Source of the DNA: Rebecca billardiae RCC1528
Taxonomy: Eukaryota > Haptophyta
Direction: 5' to 3'
Assembly: GCA_965240325.2 (NCBI GenBank)
Contig: OZ251246.1
Span: 744,001 to 808,000 of the forward strand
DNA: 64,000 nucleotides
The notes under the pieces were generated by a model. The model saw only the letters and a program-made list of their open reading frames with translations. It was not told the origin of the DNA and did not search any database. Below, in pieces: positions 52,510-63,278 of the stretch; position 1 is the first letter of the stretch, and every line of letters starts with the position of its first letter. The translations under genes and the position numbers were made by a program.

Positions 52510-52689
52510 CCGTCGCACGGGTGTCGCCATTCCATCAAGCCGCGCGGCCCCAGCCGCGCATTGGTGGTGGAAGCCGACGACGGCGTGGGCCGCGGCGCCC
52601 GCGGCCGACCAAAAATATTCGATCGTCATAATGGCGTCAATCACGCCTTAACCAAGTGTGCACGTTAAAACATAGTAAACTGTATATAT

Positions 52690-53354
52690 AGTCCACCGCC
52701 CAGGCGCAGGCGGTGCTCGGCACGGACCGCAAGCGCGTGCCGGTGGTGGACCTGAGTGCCGAGGTGCACGGCAACTGTACCCTGTTCGAGGTCAAGACCA
52801 TCTCGCTGAGCCAGTCGCGCTACAGGGTGAGCGACGGCCGCAACGGTGCGGTGCGCCACCGCGCGGAACTCGTCCCGCGCGAGCGGCGCAAGCAGCTGCA
52901 GCTCCTCGACCGCGAGGTCTACGGCACGCTTGAGGGCCAGGTGGGCCCATACGAGGCGCGGCTCGACACCTTCCCCGCGATCGTCCCGATTGTCGTGGGG
53001 GCGTTCGGCGAGTGGAGCGCGGAGGTGGACCTCACCCTCAAGAAGATCGCCAAGATGGGGCGGGACACGTGGCGCGCGCGCCTCAGCGCGCCCTCGCGCC
53101 CCGCCGCCGAGCGCGCGCTGCTCGGCACCATGCGGCGCGAGCTGGGCATGCGCTGCCTGCGTGGCCAGGCCAAGATGCTCATCGCCCGCGCGCGCATGGC
53201 GCACGTGCGCCCGGGGGCACGCGCCCGCGGGGGCGCTGCATACGACGACTACTTCGAGACGACGGCTGACGACGCGTGGCACCGCGACCACCGCGGTGGC
53301 GCGTGCGCGTCGACGCCAGACGGTGCGTCGAGCTTCCGCTCGGCGATGGAGTGA
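52690..53354 (+). pseudogene. 5'-truncated fragment, probably mobile-element derived
   Basis: An open frame without an early ATG, entered just after a TAG at 52690, encodes about 210 residues. A compact central part reads YEARLDTFPAIVPIVVGAFG, then EVDLTLKKIAKMG and RELGMRCLRGQAKMLIARAR. Sequences of this general form occur near the C-terminus of reverse-transcriptase-like ORFs in algal genomes as I recall them; I could not check this. Absence of a start and of upstream domains suggests the 3' end of an element. It stops 134 bases before the 4.2-kb transposon. Confidence 0.4.
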
Positions 53355-53487
53355 TGGGCGACTATGAGGGGGGGGACGACGGCGAGGAGCGCTGATCCTG
53401 GTGTTTGTCTCTGCTGCTCGATCTGCTGCTACAGCTTGCTGACTCTGACGCCTGCCCGTTGCATACCACGTCGTTAATATATAATAT

Positions 53488-54057
53488 GGGAAAAGTACCG
53501 TTGGTGGCACTTCGCCGAAAAATTGGTACCGTTGGTGGCGGGTACCGTTGGTGGCACTCCAGCCCAAATTTGGGCCCGTTGGTGGCAGTCGGCCGTGCGG
53601 CCGAAAACTTTCGCGCCTTCGCCGCGGGCGAGAAGGCCGGCGAGCAGGCCGGCACGCTGCGTTGGACGTGCGCGGCTCGCGCGCACGCGCGAGTGCAGGC
53701 CGTGTGTCAGTGGGCGCAGACTCAGCACGGCCGTGCGCGCCATGTCGCGTGCCGCCGCCGTGCATGGCGCTCGCACAGCGCCACCATCGCGCCGTCACAT
53801 GCGAAAGCACGGGCGGCGGCGCGGCGCGGTGGTGGCGCGCGCCGGGTTGCGCGCACCGCCCCGTGGCAGTGTACGCGGTGGGTGGCGACGCGCGTGGCCC
53901 TTGCGAGGCGCGCAGCCGCGCGCTCCGTGAACGCGCCGCAATTGCGCGCGCGCACGGCCGTGCTGCGGCGCTGCGGCCCCACAGGGCTGTGCGCATTGCG
54001 TAATGGTGGCGGTGATGCGCGGCTCGGCGGGCGACAGCGCGCGTGGCCGCGCGGGGC
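53488..54057 (+). repeat. left ~570-base inverted repeat of the 4.2-kb element
   Basis: Reverse complement of ~57105-57681 with small indels near the inner end. It contains GTACCGTTGGTGGC at 53495, 53526 and 53542 and a shorter copy near 53574. The inner boundary is approximate. Confidence 0.9.
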
Positions 54058-54760
54058 GCGCAGCCGTTGGACGCGCCACGTGGACGCGCCACCGTCGCGC
54101 GGCGCGCGCGCGGCCGCGCCGCGGCGCGTGCTCGCAATGGTGGGCCGGCCACGCACGCGCGTGTGCGTGCGTCGCGCATCAGCGCCAGAGCGCGCCGCCG
54201 GCGCGCGCAGGGCTGCGCGCACCACGTCAAGTGGTGCCCGCATGGCGGTGGTGATGCGCGGCGCGGCGGGAGACAGCGCGCGTGGCCCGTGTGAGGCGCG
54301 CAGCTGCACGTCCCGCAGAAGCGCCGCCATTGTGTGGGGCGCGCGCGGCCGCGCCGCGGTGCGCACTCCGCCCAACGCGGTGCGCGCAGCCCGGCCCGCA
54401 CTGGCGCCGCGGCGCGGCCGTGCGCGCGCCGTGCGATGGCGATGCGCACGCGCAATGGCGGTGCTCCCGCTGGGCGCGCGGCTGCGCGTGGCTGCGAGCC
54501 GCGCGCGGGCCACGCGCGCTGTCGCCCGCCGCACCGCGCATCACCACCGCCACGCGGGCACCACTTGACGCGGTGCGCGCACCCCTGTGCGCGCCGGCGC
54601 GAGCGCACCACAATTGCATGCGGTTAGTGCGGGCCGGGCTGCGCGCACCGCGCTGGGCGGTTCCCGTCTCTTGGACGTAGTGCGCGGTGACAGCGCGCGT
54701 GGCCCCGCGGGGTGCGCAGCTGCGCGCCTCGCTGACGCGCTGCTATTGGCTGCGCGCGGC
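54000..54760. repeat. internal GC-rich repeat units of the transposon
   Basis: A unit containing GACAGCGCGCGTGGCC and GGCGCGCAGC recurs near 54029, 54270 and 54690, and inverted near 54515. It is partly shared with the inner end of the arm. Frames across it are Arg/Ala artefacts. Confidence 0.65.
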
Positions 54761-55078
54761 CGCAACGTAGTGGCGCCGGCTCGCGCTGATGGCCTGCGCA
54801 CACCACGCGGTGTGCCGGCGCCTGTGCCGACGCCTCCGCCACCGGTGCCGCTGCGCTCCGCGCAGCTGCTGCCACCATCAGCTCGATCCACCACATCCGC
54901 CACCGCCACCGCCGTCGTTGCAGCCGCCCCCGCCGCCCCCGCCTCCGCCGCCTCGCTGCGAGCCGCAGCTGCTGCCACCCTGACTCACCTGAGCTCCACC
55001 ACCGCCGCAGCCGGTGCCCCGGTGCCGCCGCAGCCACCCGCCGCGCAGCGGCTGCCACTTTCAGCCTCAGCCACCGCC

Positions 55079-55600
55079 TTAGCCGGTGCAGCCGCCGCCG
55101 CCACCGCCGGCGTCACCCCCGCCCCCGTCCCCGCCGAGCGGCGCCGAGCGGCTGCTGCTGCCATCCTGAGCGCCGCCACCGCCGCCAATGGTGCCGCAGG
55201 TGCCGCCGTCGCCACGCGCAGCGCGGCGGCTGCCACCCTCAGCCACCACCTCAGCCGGTGCCGACGCCACCGCCACTACCGCCGCGCCGCTGCAGTCAGT
55301 GCCGCTGCCGCCGCGTGCCGCGAGGCAGCCCCCGTCCTCAACCTCCGTCACAGCAGCAGCAGCCACTTCAGCTGTGCCGCCGCCGCCGCCGCCGTTGCAC
55401 GCAGCACTGCTGCCACCACAACTGCAGCTTGCAGCACCTGCTGATGGCTGCTCTGCAGGTCCAGCTGGCACGCCTGCAGGCCGTTCAGCAGCAAATCGCT
55501 TAGACTCCGGGTCGCTGCTGTCCAGGTTCTTCATCAGGCTGCTGGTGCTGTTGCCCACTGATGAGTCGTGGCGGATGGTGATATACACCAGAGGCGGCCC
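55079..55600 (-). CDS. unrecognised coding-like piece inside the transposon
   Basis: The minus-strand frame opens with ordinary protein-like sequence, GPPLVYITIRHDSSVGNSTS then LMKNLDSSDPESKRFAAERP, before becoming Gly/Ala/Ser-rich. A stop lies just upstream (near 55610), so it is either an exon or a degenerate fragment. No domain is recognised. The plus-strand frame over the same stretch is low-complexity and is treated as a shadow. Confidence 0.35.
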   Translation of the reverse strand, partial: GPPLVYITIRHDSSVGNSTSSLMKNLDSSDPESKRFAAERPAGVPAGPAEQPSAGAASCSCGGSSAACNGGGGGGTAEVAAAAVTEVEDGGCLAARGGSGTDCSGAAVVAVASAPAEVVAEGGSRRAARGDGGTCGTIGGGGGAQDGSSSRSAPLGGDGGGGDAGGGGGGCTG

Positions 55601-56188
55601 ATTTTGACCACATGCTCACCGCTGCTGGTGCGCAATCGCCATCGTCTGAGTACAGTGCCCTCATCAACAATTGATTAACCTTATATTGTGTTTGACTGTT
55701 TATATAATACCATCAGCTCTATCACTGCTTGAGGCCCACTGCTGCATGCTATCTGTCACTGCGCGTATAGCCCTTACAGACCAGGTGGGTATATGAGCTG
55801 CATGGGCGGGTGATGTGTGGGCTGAGTCAGTCAGTAGAGAAATTGAGTGCTCAGGTAGTGCACAACCTGCTGACAGTGGGCAGGTGCTGTGAGGGGGCGC
55901 TGTACCACCACGATGGTAGGCAGGGATGGAAATAATCCACCCGGGCCCTGGCGCTGCAGCTGCATGGCCTTTGATACTGCCTAGCAGCCAGCCTAGCACT
56001 ACAGGCTACAGCCTTATAGGGCCTGAGCAGTGCTACTTCAGTGCACAGGCCACGTCTCTGCAGGGGTTGGTGGGGCGGAATGGCCCGGCCACAGTGCACT
56101 AGATGGCAGATGCACCTAGCCTGCCAGTGGCCCACCTGCTGATTGTTGTGTATGCCCTGTCGCACAGCACATAAGGCTCAGACGAAAA

Positions 56189-57126
56189 TCAGCGGCGCAC
56201 TGTGCTACTGTACACTCTGGGCTGAAAGAGGTGTGGGAGCCAACGGTCACGTCCGAGCTGGCCGGCTTCACATGCTGCCCAGAGGAGTCCTCCAATAGTC
56301 ATCAACCCGGCTGACGTCATGATGCGTGGGTGGCTGGGTGCAGCTCGACCGAATGGAGAGTGCCTTAGCAGCAGGTGTCCGTCATGCAAGCCTAGGCAGC
56401 CAGGAGTAGGTGTAGTGATGTGCAGGTGTGCTCTCCAGAGGGTAATCAATTGTTGAGAGGACTGTAGGTGCTCTTGCGGTAGCACATTGCGGGGATGGAA
56501 GGCAGCAAACGTGCGTTCATCAGCGGTGGGAAATGCAGTCAGCAGCTGCTGCCCCACATATGCTGCTCCAAATGGGCTCTCTGGCTCAGCGCAGCTGAGC
56601 GCCAGGCTCCACCACTCCATGCTGCCAGCTGCACTGCACTGCAGTCCGAGCCAACATGAGGCTTGCACAGCTGGTCGTCGTTCCTGTGGCCCACTCAAAA
56701 GTGGTCCCGCTTGAGACGCTTGCTCAGCTCTGCAGGAAGTGCACCACCCCTCACAAAAACTGCGTGCACCCACGCCCGCAGCTGAGCCCACACCTTCAGG
56801 GCTGACTTGGCCTTGGCTGATGGCACAAGCACACAGTGCTGCTTCTGCACTTGATTGAATGCCCTTGCAGCCTCCTGTTGCACAACATCGACGCCATCTG
56901 CTCTTCAGGCGAGCTCCACTGAAGTCAACGAGTCCACAGCAGAGTAGCCAACAGCCTTGAAGTGGGGCCCGCCTGCCTGCGTCCTCACAAACCATAGTGC
57001 CACCTCAGACTCACCAGCTGCACCAAATGAGAATGCATGCATGGCTTGTCTACATTTCCCTGCCTCAGTCCCATGCGATTGCGGCGCGTCCACTGGGCGC
57101 ACGGCTGCGCGCCCCGCGCGGGCCAC
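56189..57126 (-). pseudogene. decayed transposon-borne coding region
   Basis: From 57042 downward the minus strand reads FSFGAAGESEVALWFVRTQA and VGYSAVDSLTSVELA. It is then interrupted by an in-frame TGA (near 56909) and continues in the same frame as ADGVDVVQQEAARAFNQVQK and LRAWVHAVFVRGGALPAELS to a stop near 56695. A second frame downstream (56650-56189) has MEWWSLALSCAEPESPFGAA and further ordinary sequence. The parts look like one ancestral protein broken by a stop and a shift. I do not recognise the family, and DDE-type catalytic spacing could not be identified. Confidence 0.4.
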
Positions 57127-57681
57127 GCGCGCTGTCGCCCGCCGAGCCGCGCATCACCGCCACCATTACGCAATGCGCACAGCCCTGTGGGGCCGCAGCG
57201 CCGCAGCACGGCCGTGCGCGCGCGCAATTGCGGCGCGTTCACGGAGCGCGCGGCTGCGCGCCTCGCAAGGGCCACGCGCGTCGCCACCCACCGCGTACAC
57301 TGCCACGGGGCGGTGCGCGCAACCCGGCGCGCGCCACCACCGCGCCGCGCCGCCGCCCGTGCTTTCGCATGTGACGGCGCGATGGTGGCGCTGTGCGAGC
57401 GCCATGCACGGCGGCGGCACGCGACATGGCGCGCACGGCCGTGCTGAGTCTGCGCCCACTGACACACGGCCTGCACTCGCGCGTGCGCGCGAGCCGCGCA
57501 CGTCCAACGCAGCGTGCCGGCCTGCTCGCCGGCCTTCTCGCCCGCGGCGAAGGCGCGAAAGTTTTCGGCCGCACGGCCGACTGCCACCAACGGGCCCAAA
57601 TTTGGGCTGGAGTGCCACCAACGGTACCCGCCACCAACGGTACCAATTTTTCGGCGAAGTGCCACCAACGGTACTTTTCCC
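57105..57681 (-). repeat. right ~570-base inverted repeat of the 4.2-kb element
   Basis: Reverse complement of the left arm. It ends GTGCCACCAACGGTACTTTT followed by CCC, then the TATAATAT target duplication. Confidence 0.9.
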
Positions 57682-57805
57682 TATAATATCATCACCGCCG
57701 TGAAAACCGAAAAGGTAAAGGGAAGCTAAACTGAAAACGCCGCATGAAAGCGGCCGCGCGGCGCCCGCGCTGCGCACGCCCTGCGCTCAAGTTTGAACGG
57801 CCAGG

Positions 57806-60547
57806 ATGGGCATCCAGCAGGCACGCGACGCCGTCGCCGCGCAGGGCGGCGGGGCCACGATCGAGTCGCCGGCCGAGCGCGGACTTACGCTTAAGCAGCT
57901 GCGCCAGCTGCACGCCCACCTCTTGGCCGAGAGCCCCGACCCGGCCGACGAGGATGCTCGGCGCGCTACGTTCCACCGCATCGCCGAGCGGCTGATCCGG
58001 CCCGCTACCGAAGCGCGTGGCTGCTCGCTCGCCGAGCTCGTCTCTGGCGCGGCGCGGCCGCCCGCGTGGGTCGTCATCCACCGCTTCGATGAGACGCTCG
58101 ATGACGTGATGCTCTGCCTCGAGCGCCACGCGGCCGATCGCGGGCTGCCTGACGGCACTGTGTACTGGGTGCGCGCGGAGCGCGGCCGACGTTCACCCCC
58201 GCGCGGCGGCGCGCTGAGTATGCCTGGCCCACGTGCGTGCGGCATCCCCGCGCGCTCGCGCACAGTTCTGGGCCTTCGCGGCGCGGCTGCACGCGGGCAC
58301 GACCGGCTCGGCCGCTGAGCCAACTCGGCACTCTGCGGTGCGAGCGGCGATGGATGCGGCCAATGGCGCGCTCCTCGTGCTCGACGCCAACTGCCGCGCG
58401 CTCGAGCGCGCGTGGGTCAGCTTCGAGATCTACTACGCACTCGCCCTCGCGCCGCACGACTTCCTCCTCGACGTCGCCACGCCGCTCCCGCCCGGCGCGG
58501 CTGGCGGCGCCGCTGCCGCCGCTGCTGTGCTGGACGGCTTTGCCCGCGCGGACGGCCACGAGGAGACGCGCCGGGCGGCGCGCGAGGCGGAGTTCCCGGA
58601 GCAGACAGGTGTGCGCGCGCGCACTCGCGTGTGGCGTGGCATGAGCGCGGTGAGAGCGCCGATGTGGGCCTGCGCTCTGGTCCAGCCTGGCGTGCCGTGC
58701 GGCTGACGCGCGCCGCGGACGCTGCGCGCGCCCGCCGCGCCCTGCCACCCTGCCACCCGACGGCGGCGGCGGGCGGCGCAGCCGAGACCGCCCTCGCGTT
58801 TGCCGTGCGCTGCGCGCGCGCGAGCGCGCCGCAGGACGCACCGGCCCTCCTGGCCGCCGTCGGTGGCGACGCGTCTGCCGTGGACGCGACGGTGCGCGCG
58901 GGCCTGTCCTGCGCTCTGATTGGTCGGTTGCTTGATGAGCAGCACAGCGATAGCTCTCGCGCGCGGCGGCGGCTGCTCGGCTGCGGCGGCGGGGCCGGTG
59001 AGGCGGACGCGCCGACCAAGCGGCTCGCTCGGCTGCTCGGCCCGCTGCCCGGCTCGCACCAGCGCTCGCTCAGCGTGATCTGCCGCGCGCCCCCCGAGAG
59101 GCGCGCTGTCTCGATGGTGGGCGAGGCGTTGCCGCGCGGCCGCCAGCTGCAGCGGCTGCGGCTGAGCGGCGTGGACGGCGCGGTCGTCACGCCGCACGTG
59201 TGCCGCACGCTCGCGCACGGCGCGCTCCGCGTGCTGTACATGCAGCGCTGCGCCCTCGCCCCCGCCGAGGCGCGCGCGCTGCTGGGCGCCGTCGGCGCGG
59301 AGCACAGCCTGCGCAGGCTCGACCTCGGTGAGAATCTTCTCAAAGACGGCGGCGCGGCCGTGCTCGGCGGCTGGCTGCGCGCCAACCGCACTCTCACGCT
59401 GCTCGATCTCCGGGAGAACCGGATCGGCGCGAAGGGCGTGAAGGCGCTGGCGGAGGGCGTGCGTGCGCACCCGGCGCTCGCCGCGCTCGACCTCGCGCGC
59501 AACGACGCGGGCGACGAGGGCGCCGCCGCGCTCGGCGCCGCGCTGCGCGCCCACCGCACCCTCGCCGAGCTCTCGCTCCGCGCGAACCGCGTGGCCGACG
59601 GCGGCGCGGCCGCGCTCGCCGAGGGCCTTAAGGAGAACAGCAGCCTCACGCGGCTCGTCCTCTTCTGGAACCGCATCGGCCCGCCCGGCGCCCTCGCGCT
59701 CGGCGGCGCGCTCGCCGCCAATCGCCGACTGACGGAGCTGAGCCTGCGGTCCAACCGCGTGGGCGACGCGGGCGCGGACGCCCTGGCCCTCGGCCTGCGC
59801 GCCAACGGCCGGCTGGCGACGCTCAACCTAAGGCACAACGGGCTGACGGGCGCGGCGGCGCTCGCGCTCGCGGGCGCGCTGCAGCACAACCGCGCGCTCG
59901 AGCATCTGGACCTGAGGTGAGCGCGCGCCCGTGCGCATGCCGTGCGTCCGAGGGCGGGCCCAGGACACTACCCTTGCCAGGACCCTCCACCTGCGCTGGC
60001 TAGCCGTCCCTCGTCAGCATCCACCATCCACGCACACCCGCCATGCCCATGACGCCGACCGTATCGGGCGCGCGCGCGCGCTCATGCACGCACGCAGGGA
60101 GAACGGCGTGGACACGCAGGGCGCGCGCGCGCTCCTTGCCCCGCTGCGCGCCGAGGCGGCCAATGCCCCGGCCCTCGCGAGGCTCGAGCTCGGGTGCGTG
60201 CTGCGCGCGCGCGACCATGCGGGACTGTACACGCGCCCGGCGCCCCCGGCGACAAGGCTGCCCCCTGCGCACTGCGCGTGCTACCCGCGCGAGCGTCCCT
60301 GCACCGCCGTGTTGCTGGCGCCCGCTCTGTGCCAGCCTGCTCCCTGACCGGCCGTGTGGCGAATGCGCACCGGCACCGGACGACCCCGCCGCACGCGGCA
60401 CACACGCTGCGCGTGCGATGCCGGTGCACGCGCGGCAGGAGCAACGATGTGGCTCAGGACGTGATGGCCGAGATCGCCGCTGCCGAAGCGATGCAGGCCC
60501 AGCTACTCTCGCGGCGGCGGGCGGCCGCAGCGGCGGCGGCTGGTTAG
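57806..60547 (+). CDS. leucine-rich repeat protein with N-terminal TIR/HET-like region
   Basis: Exons 57806-58168, 58266-58608, 58686-59916, 60098-60193 and 60439-60547 join in phase to 713 residues. Every intron has GT-AG ends; they are 77-245 nt. Residues ~85-210 contain PAWVVIHRFDETLDDVMLCL, then VYW|FWAFAARL across the first junction, and GALLVLDANCRALERAWVSF. This order is reminiscent of TIR- or HET-like sensor domains seen beside LRR or ankyrin repeats in algae, but the match is loose. From about residue 393 there are ten or so ribonuclease-inhibitor-type LRRs (LRRLDLGENLLKDGGAAVLG, LTLLDLRENRIGAKGVKALA). Exon 4 supplies one more repeat split exactly at LDLR|ENGVD, and exon 5 ends it with LELGSNDV and an Ala-rich tail. 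It is NLR-like in outline but has no NACHT or NB-ARC domain. A role in sensing or scaffolding is inferred. Confidence 0.8.
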
Positions 60548-62900
60548 TGGCTGAGCCTGGTGCCGTCATCATATCGTCATCAGCACCGGCGGCCTACTCG
60601 GACAAGTACAGAGACATCGGACTCTTCGGAGTACTCGCGGGGCACTCGCGTCCTCGTCATCGGCGCCCTCTGACGACGAGCAGACTACGATGACTCACGC
60701 GCGCGCGATGATGTACATAGTAGGTGGGTCCCTCCCAACTGGGGCGATATTCTGGCGCACTCAGAATGACGTCCTAGATTTTGTCTCTCACCCAGAATCG
60801 ACGCTATAAATGCGTCCCATCGGGGCGGAGCAAAAGTTTCGACCTCAAAACCTACTCCGCGTGCCGTCGCGCGGCCGAGCGCGCGCGCGCCGCGCCAGTA
60901 GTGTCACATAGAGATTTTGCGAAGCGTTACTTCATGGTTATGGTGGCTAGATGGCGACATGCGATCGGAATTACTTATTGACAACCGTTGACACCCGACC
61001 GAACCATTTTATGAAGCAAAGAGTGGGGCTCTATGCTGTGCGCTGATACCTCCAACAAACTACAGCAAGATCGAGCACATTACCCACTTCATATATAACC
61101 ACTTACCCGTATATAGTATGAGTGTTACCCACTTTATATTGACTGTGGATGCGGTTCACTATATATTCAAATTCGTTCCGATATGTGGGTACGTTTGTTG
61201 GGTCATCGAATAGGCGCCGAGCGACGCGGACACAGGCAACCCGGGCCGCAACCGGACTGCCTGCGAGTGGCAGTGTTTGTGGCGGGCTGCGTGCCGAGGC
61301 ACACACCATCGCCCGCCACCGAGCATGCCACCGTCGTCACACGGGAGCCCTCCGCCGTCGAGGCTGGACTATCAGCCAACGCCACCGCCGGAGCTTGCCG
61401 CGTTCGGCGGCTTCCGTGCTCGTACTCCGCGTGTCACCGGTCGTCGTATGCCCACCCGCGTGAGGCCGCCACCAGTCCATGACTACCGCAGCTGCAGCCC
61501 ATGCCGCCGACGATGCCTCCTACCATCTTCTCGCCAGGCAGCAATACGATAGGTTCACCGACGCTGCTGCTAGGCTGAGAGCACTCAGCCAGTTGGCCGG
61601 CGAGACGTCAGATGGTTGAGCTGCTGGCCTAGCCATCACGTTGCGGCTTCCGCTCGCTCAAGTACACCCAACGTGACGACGAGAACGTGCCGGGCAATCA
61701 TCAGACATGCGTCTGAGGGGTCTACTACGCCTAGCCGTAGAGTTGCTGAGTACGAGTCTTCGCAGACCACAAGCGGAACGAGTGGGACCACCCGATGGCA
61801 GGAGCAACAGCGTGGGGTGGCACCCGCGCCTGTCAACGCGACCGCGTTCTGTCAAGAATGGACCCATATCCTGCGATCACCCTCGAGCACCGCATACTAT
61901 GCCCACACTCGGCATAGGGAAGGATCGCTGAGCGCCTGCTGCCGCTGTCAAAGGCCCTGCTGATCTTCCTGGCGCTAGATCGTGCACACGGATGGCAAGT
62001 CGGCGTGCTCGCCGCACATCGCGGCGGCTTCTCAGCATCCCAAGTCCTCAGTGCACCCATCCTAGGCCTGCTGGTCGATGATTGGTACCAACCCCCACCA
62101 AACACGCCCTCTCGGAAGTCGCCAATCGCTCACATGGCTCCCCGAGAGCCCGGGGCTGGCTGTCGTGCGTTCTCACGAGCAGCTTGCGCGCAGCCCAATT
62201 GTCACCTTCACGGTGCGTTGAGCTGCTCAAGATGGCGGGAGCGTCAAGAGTATGCACATGCCTGATGGTGACCCATGCCTCCCGTCGCCTGACCCGCTTG
62301 TAGCGAAAAGTGACCCTGCTCGAAGGCACGGGTCGAACACCTGCCGATCGATTCAAGTTGTCTGTACGCGTCTAGCCGGGCGAGAGTCAAACATGCCGGC
62401 CCGTGCCAGGCGGGGGATATGTGACCACGGATCCCATCCGTGAGCACGCGCAAAGCGCTGGAGCGCGCGATAGGTGTTGGCAGTAGTCTACCCCGACACA
62501 CGGCGGCTCGGTCGCGCTGGAGAGGCGCTCCGACATCGTCGGGAGCGTTCAGATCGGACCTCGGCCGGCGGCCCGGCGATTTTCCCGAGCCGCGCCCCGC
62601 GCGAAAAGAAATCAGGCCAGAAAACCCGGTAAATGTTTAAAAGACCGCTGGAAAATCGCCAGGGACCCACCTATACATAGTCGTCATCGACATCATCGCG
62701 CGTCCGACAACCGACCGGCGACCGACGACGGCAGGCCGCGCAGCAGTAGCCGCGCCATACTCGTAACGGCGTAACGCGGTCAGCCGGTCACACGCCCTAG
62801 CCCTAGCAGCAGCTACTGCTAGCTCGTCACGGTCTCCGACGGTCAGCATCTCATATCAGGTCTGGCGGCGCGTGACGATCGACGCGACTGCGCAGTGATC
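60548..62900. other. gene-poor stretch, composition lower in GC
   Basis: From ~60700 to 62700 no frame has a recognisable domain. Several consecutive plus-strand pieces (61630-62270) look mildly protein-like but are broken by many stops, as in an old transposable element. No terminal repeats were found. No tRNA or rRNA was recognised. Confidence 0.45.
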
Positions 62901-62910
62901 ACGCGACGAC

Positions 62911-62939
62911 GATATATATATATATATCTATATATATAT

Positions 62940-62972
<33 letters not shown>

Positions 62973-63037
62973 TATATATATAGATATATATATAGATATA
63001 GATATATAGATATAGATATATAGATATAGATATAGTC
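62911..63037. repeat. AT / GATATA compound microsatellite
   Basis: Alternating AT with regularly interspersed GATATA units, followed by a GC-rich palindromic patch (GGCCCCCGGCCCCGG...) near 63056-63120. Confidence 0.93.
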
Positions 63038-63278
63038 ATCACTGCTATGTTTATAGGCCCCCGGCCCCGGCCCCCGGCGGGGGCTGTGCCGGCGGCCCCC
63101 GGCCCCCGGGACGGGCCGGGACCCGCGGCCGGCACACCGCACAGCCGGCCGCTGGCGCTGCGGGCCGCCTGCGGCACTCGTCCGCCCTGGCGTGAGCCCT
63201 CTGCTGCGTCGCACGCCGACGAGTATCGTACGTAGATCTCGAGCAGCGTCGTAGGGGCAGCCTCATGCCTCATGGTGA

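Larger units (their letters stand above)
53488..57681. mobile_element. 4.2-kb DNA transposon with long inverted repeats and 8-bp target duplication
   Basis: The element begins GGGAAAAGTACCGTTGGTGG and ends with the reverse complement. It is flanked on both sides by TATAATAT (53480-53487 and 57682-57689), a perfect 8-base target duplication. The arms pair for about 570 bases (53488 to ~54057, and ~57105 to 57681). Each arm carries four subterminal copies of CCGTTGGTGGC, candidate transposase-binding sites. Eight-base duplications fit hAT, P, Merlin, Novosib or Zisupton elements; the terminal bases do not decide. The interior contains decayed minus-strand coding pieces but no recognisable transposase, so this copy is probably non-autonomous. 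It inserted 125 bases upstream of the LRR gene's start codon. Confidence 0.9.

Noticed and set aside
54587-55444. 285-codon plus-strand frame inside the transposon
   Set aside because: Low-complexity Ala/Ser/Thr/Pro; the minus strand has the more protein-like start (VYITIRHDSSVGNS).
61616-62270. Possible retroelement gag/pol remnant
   Set aside because: Pieces are broken by many stops and match no motif I can name; left as unassigned intergenic DNA.
62280-62450. tRNA-like stretch with GGTCGAACAC
   Set aside because: No consistent acceptor, anticodon and T-arm pairing could be drawn.
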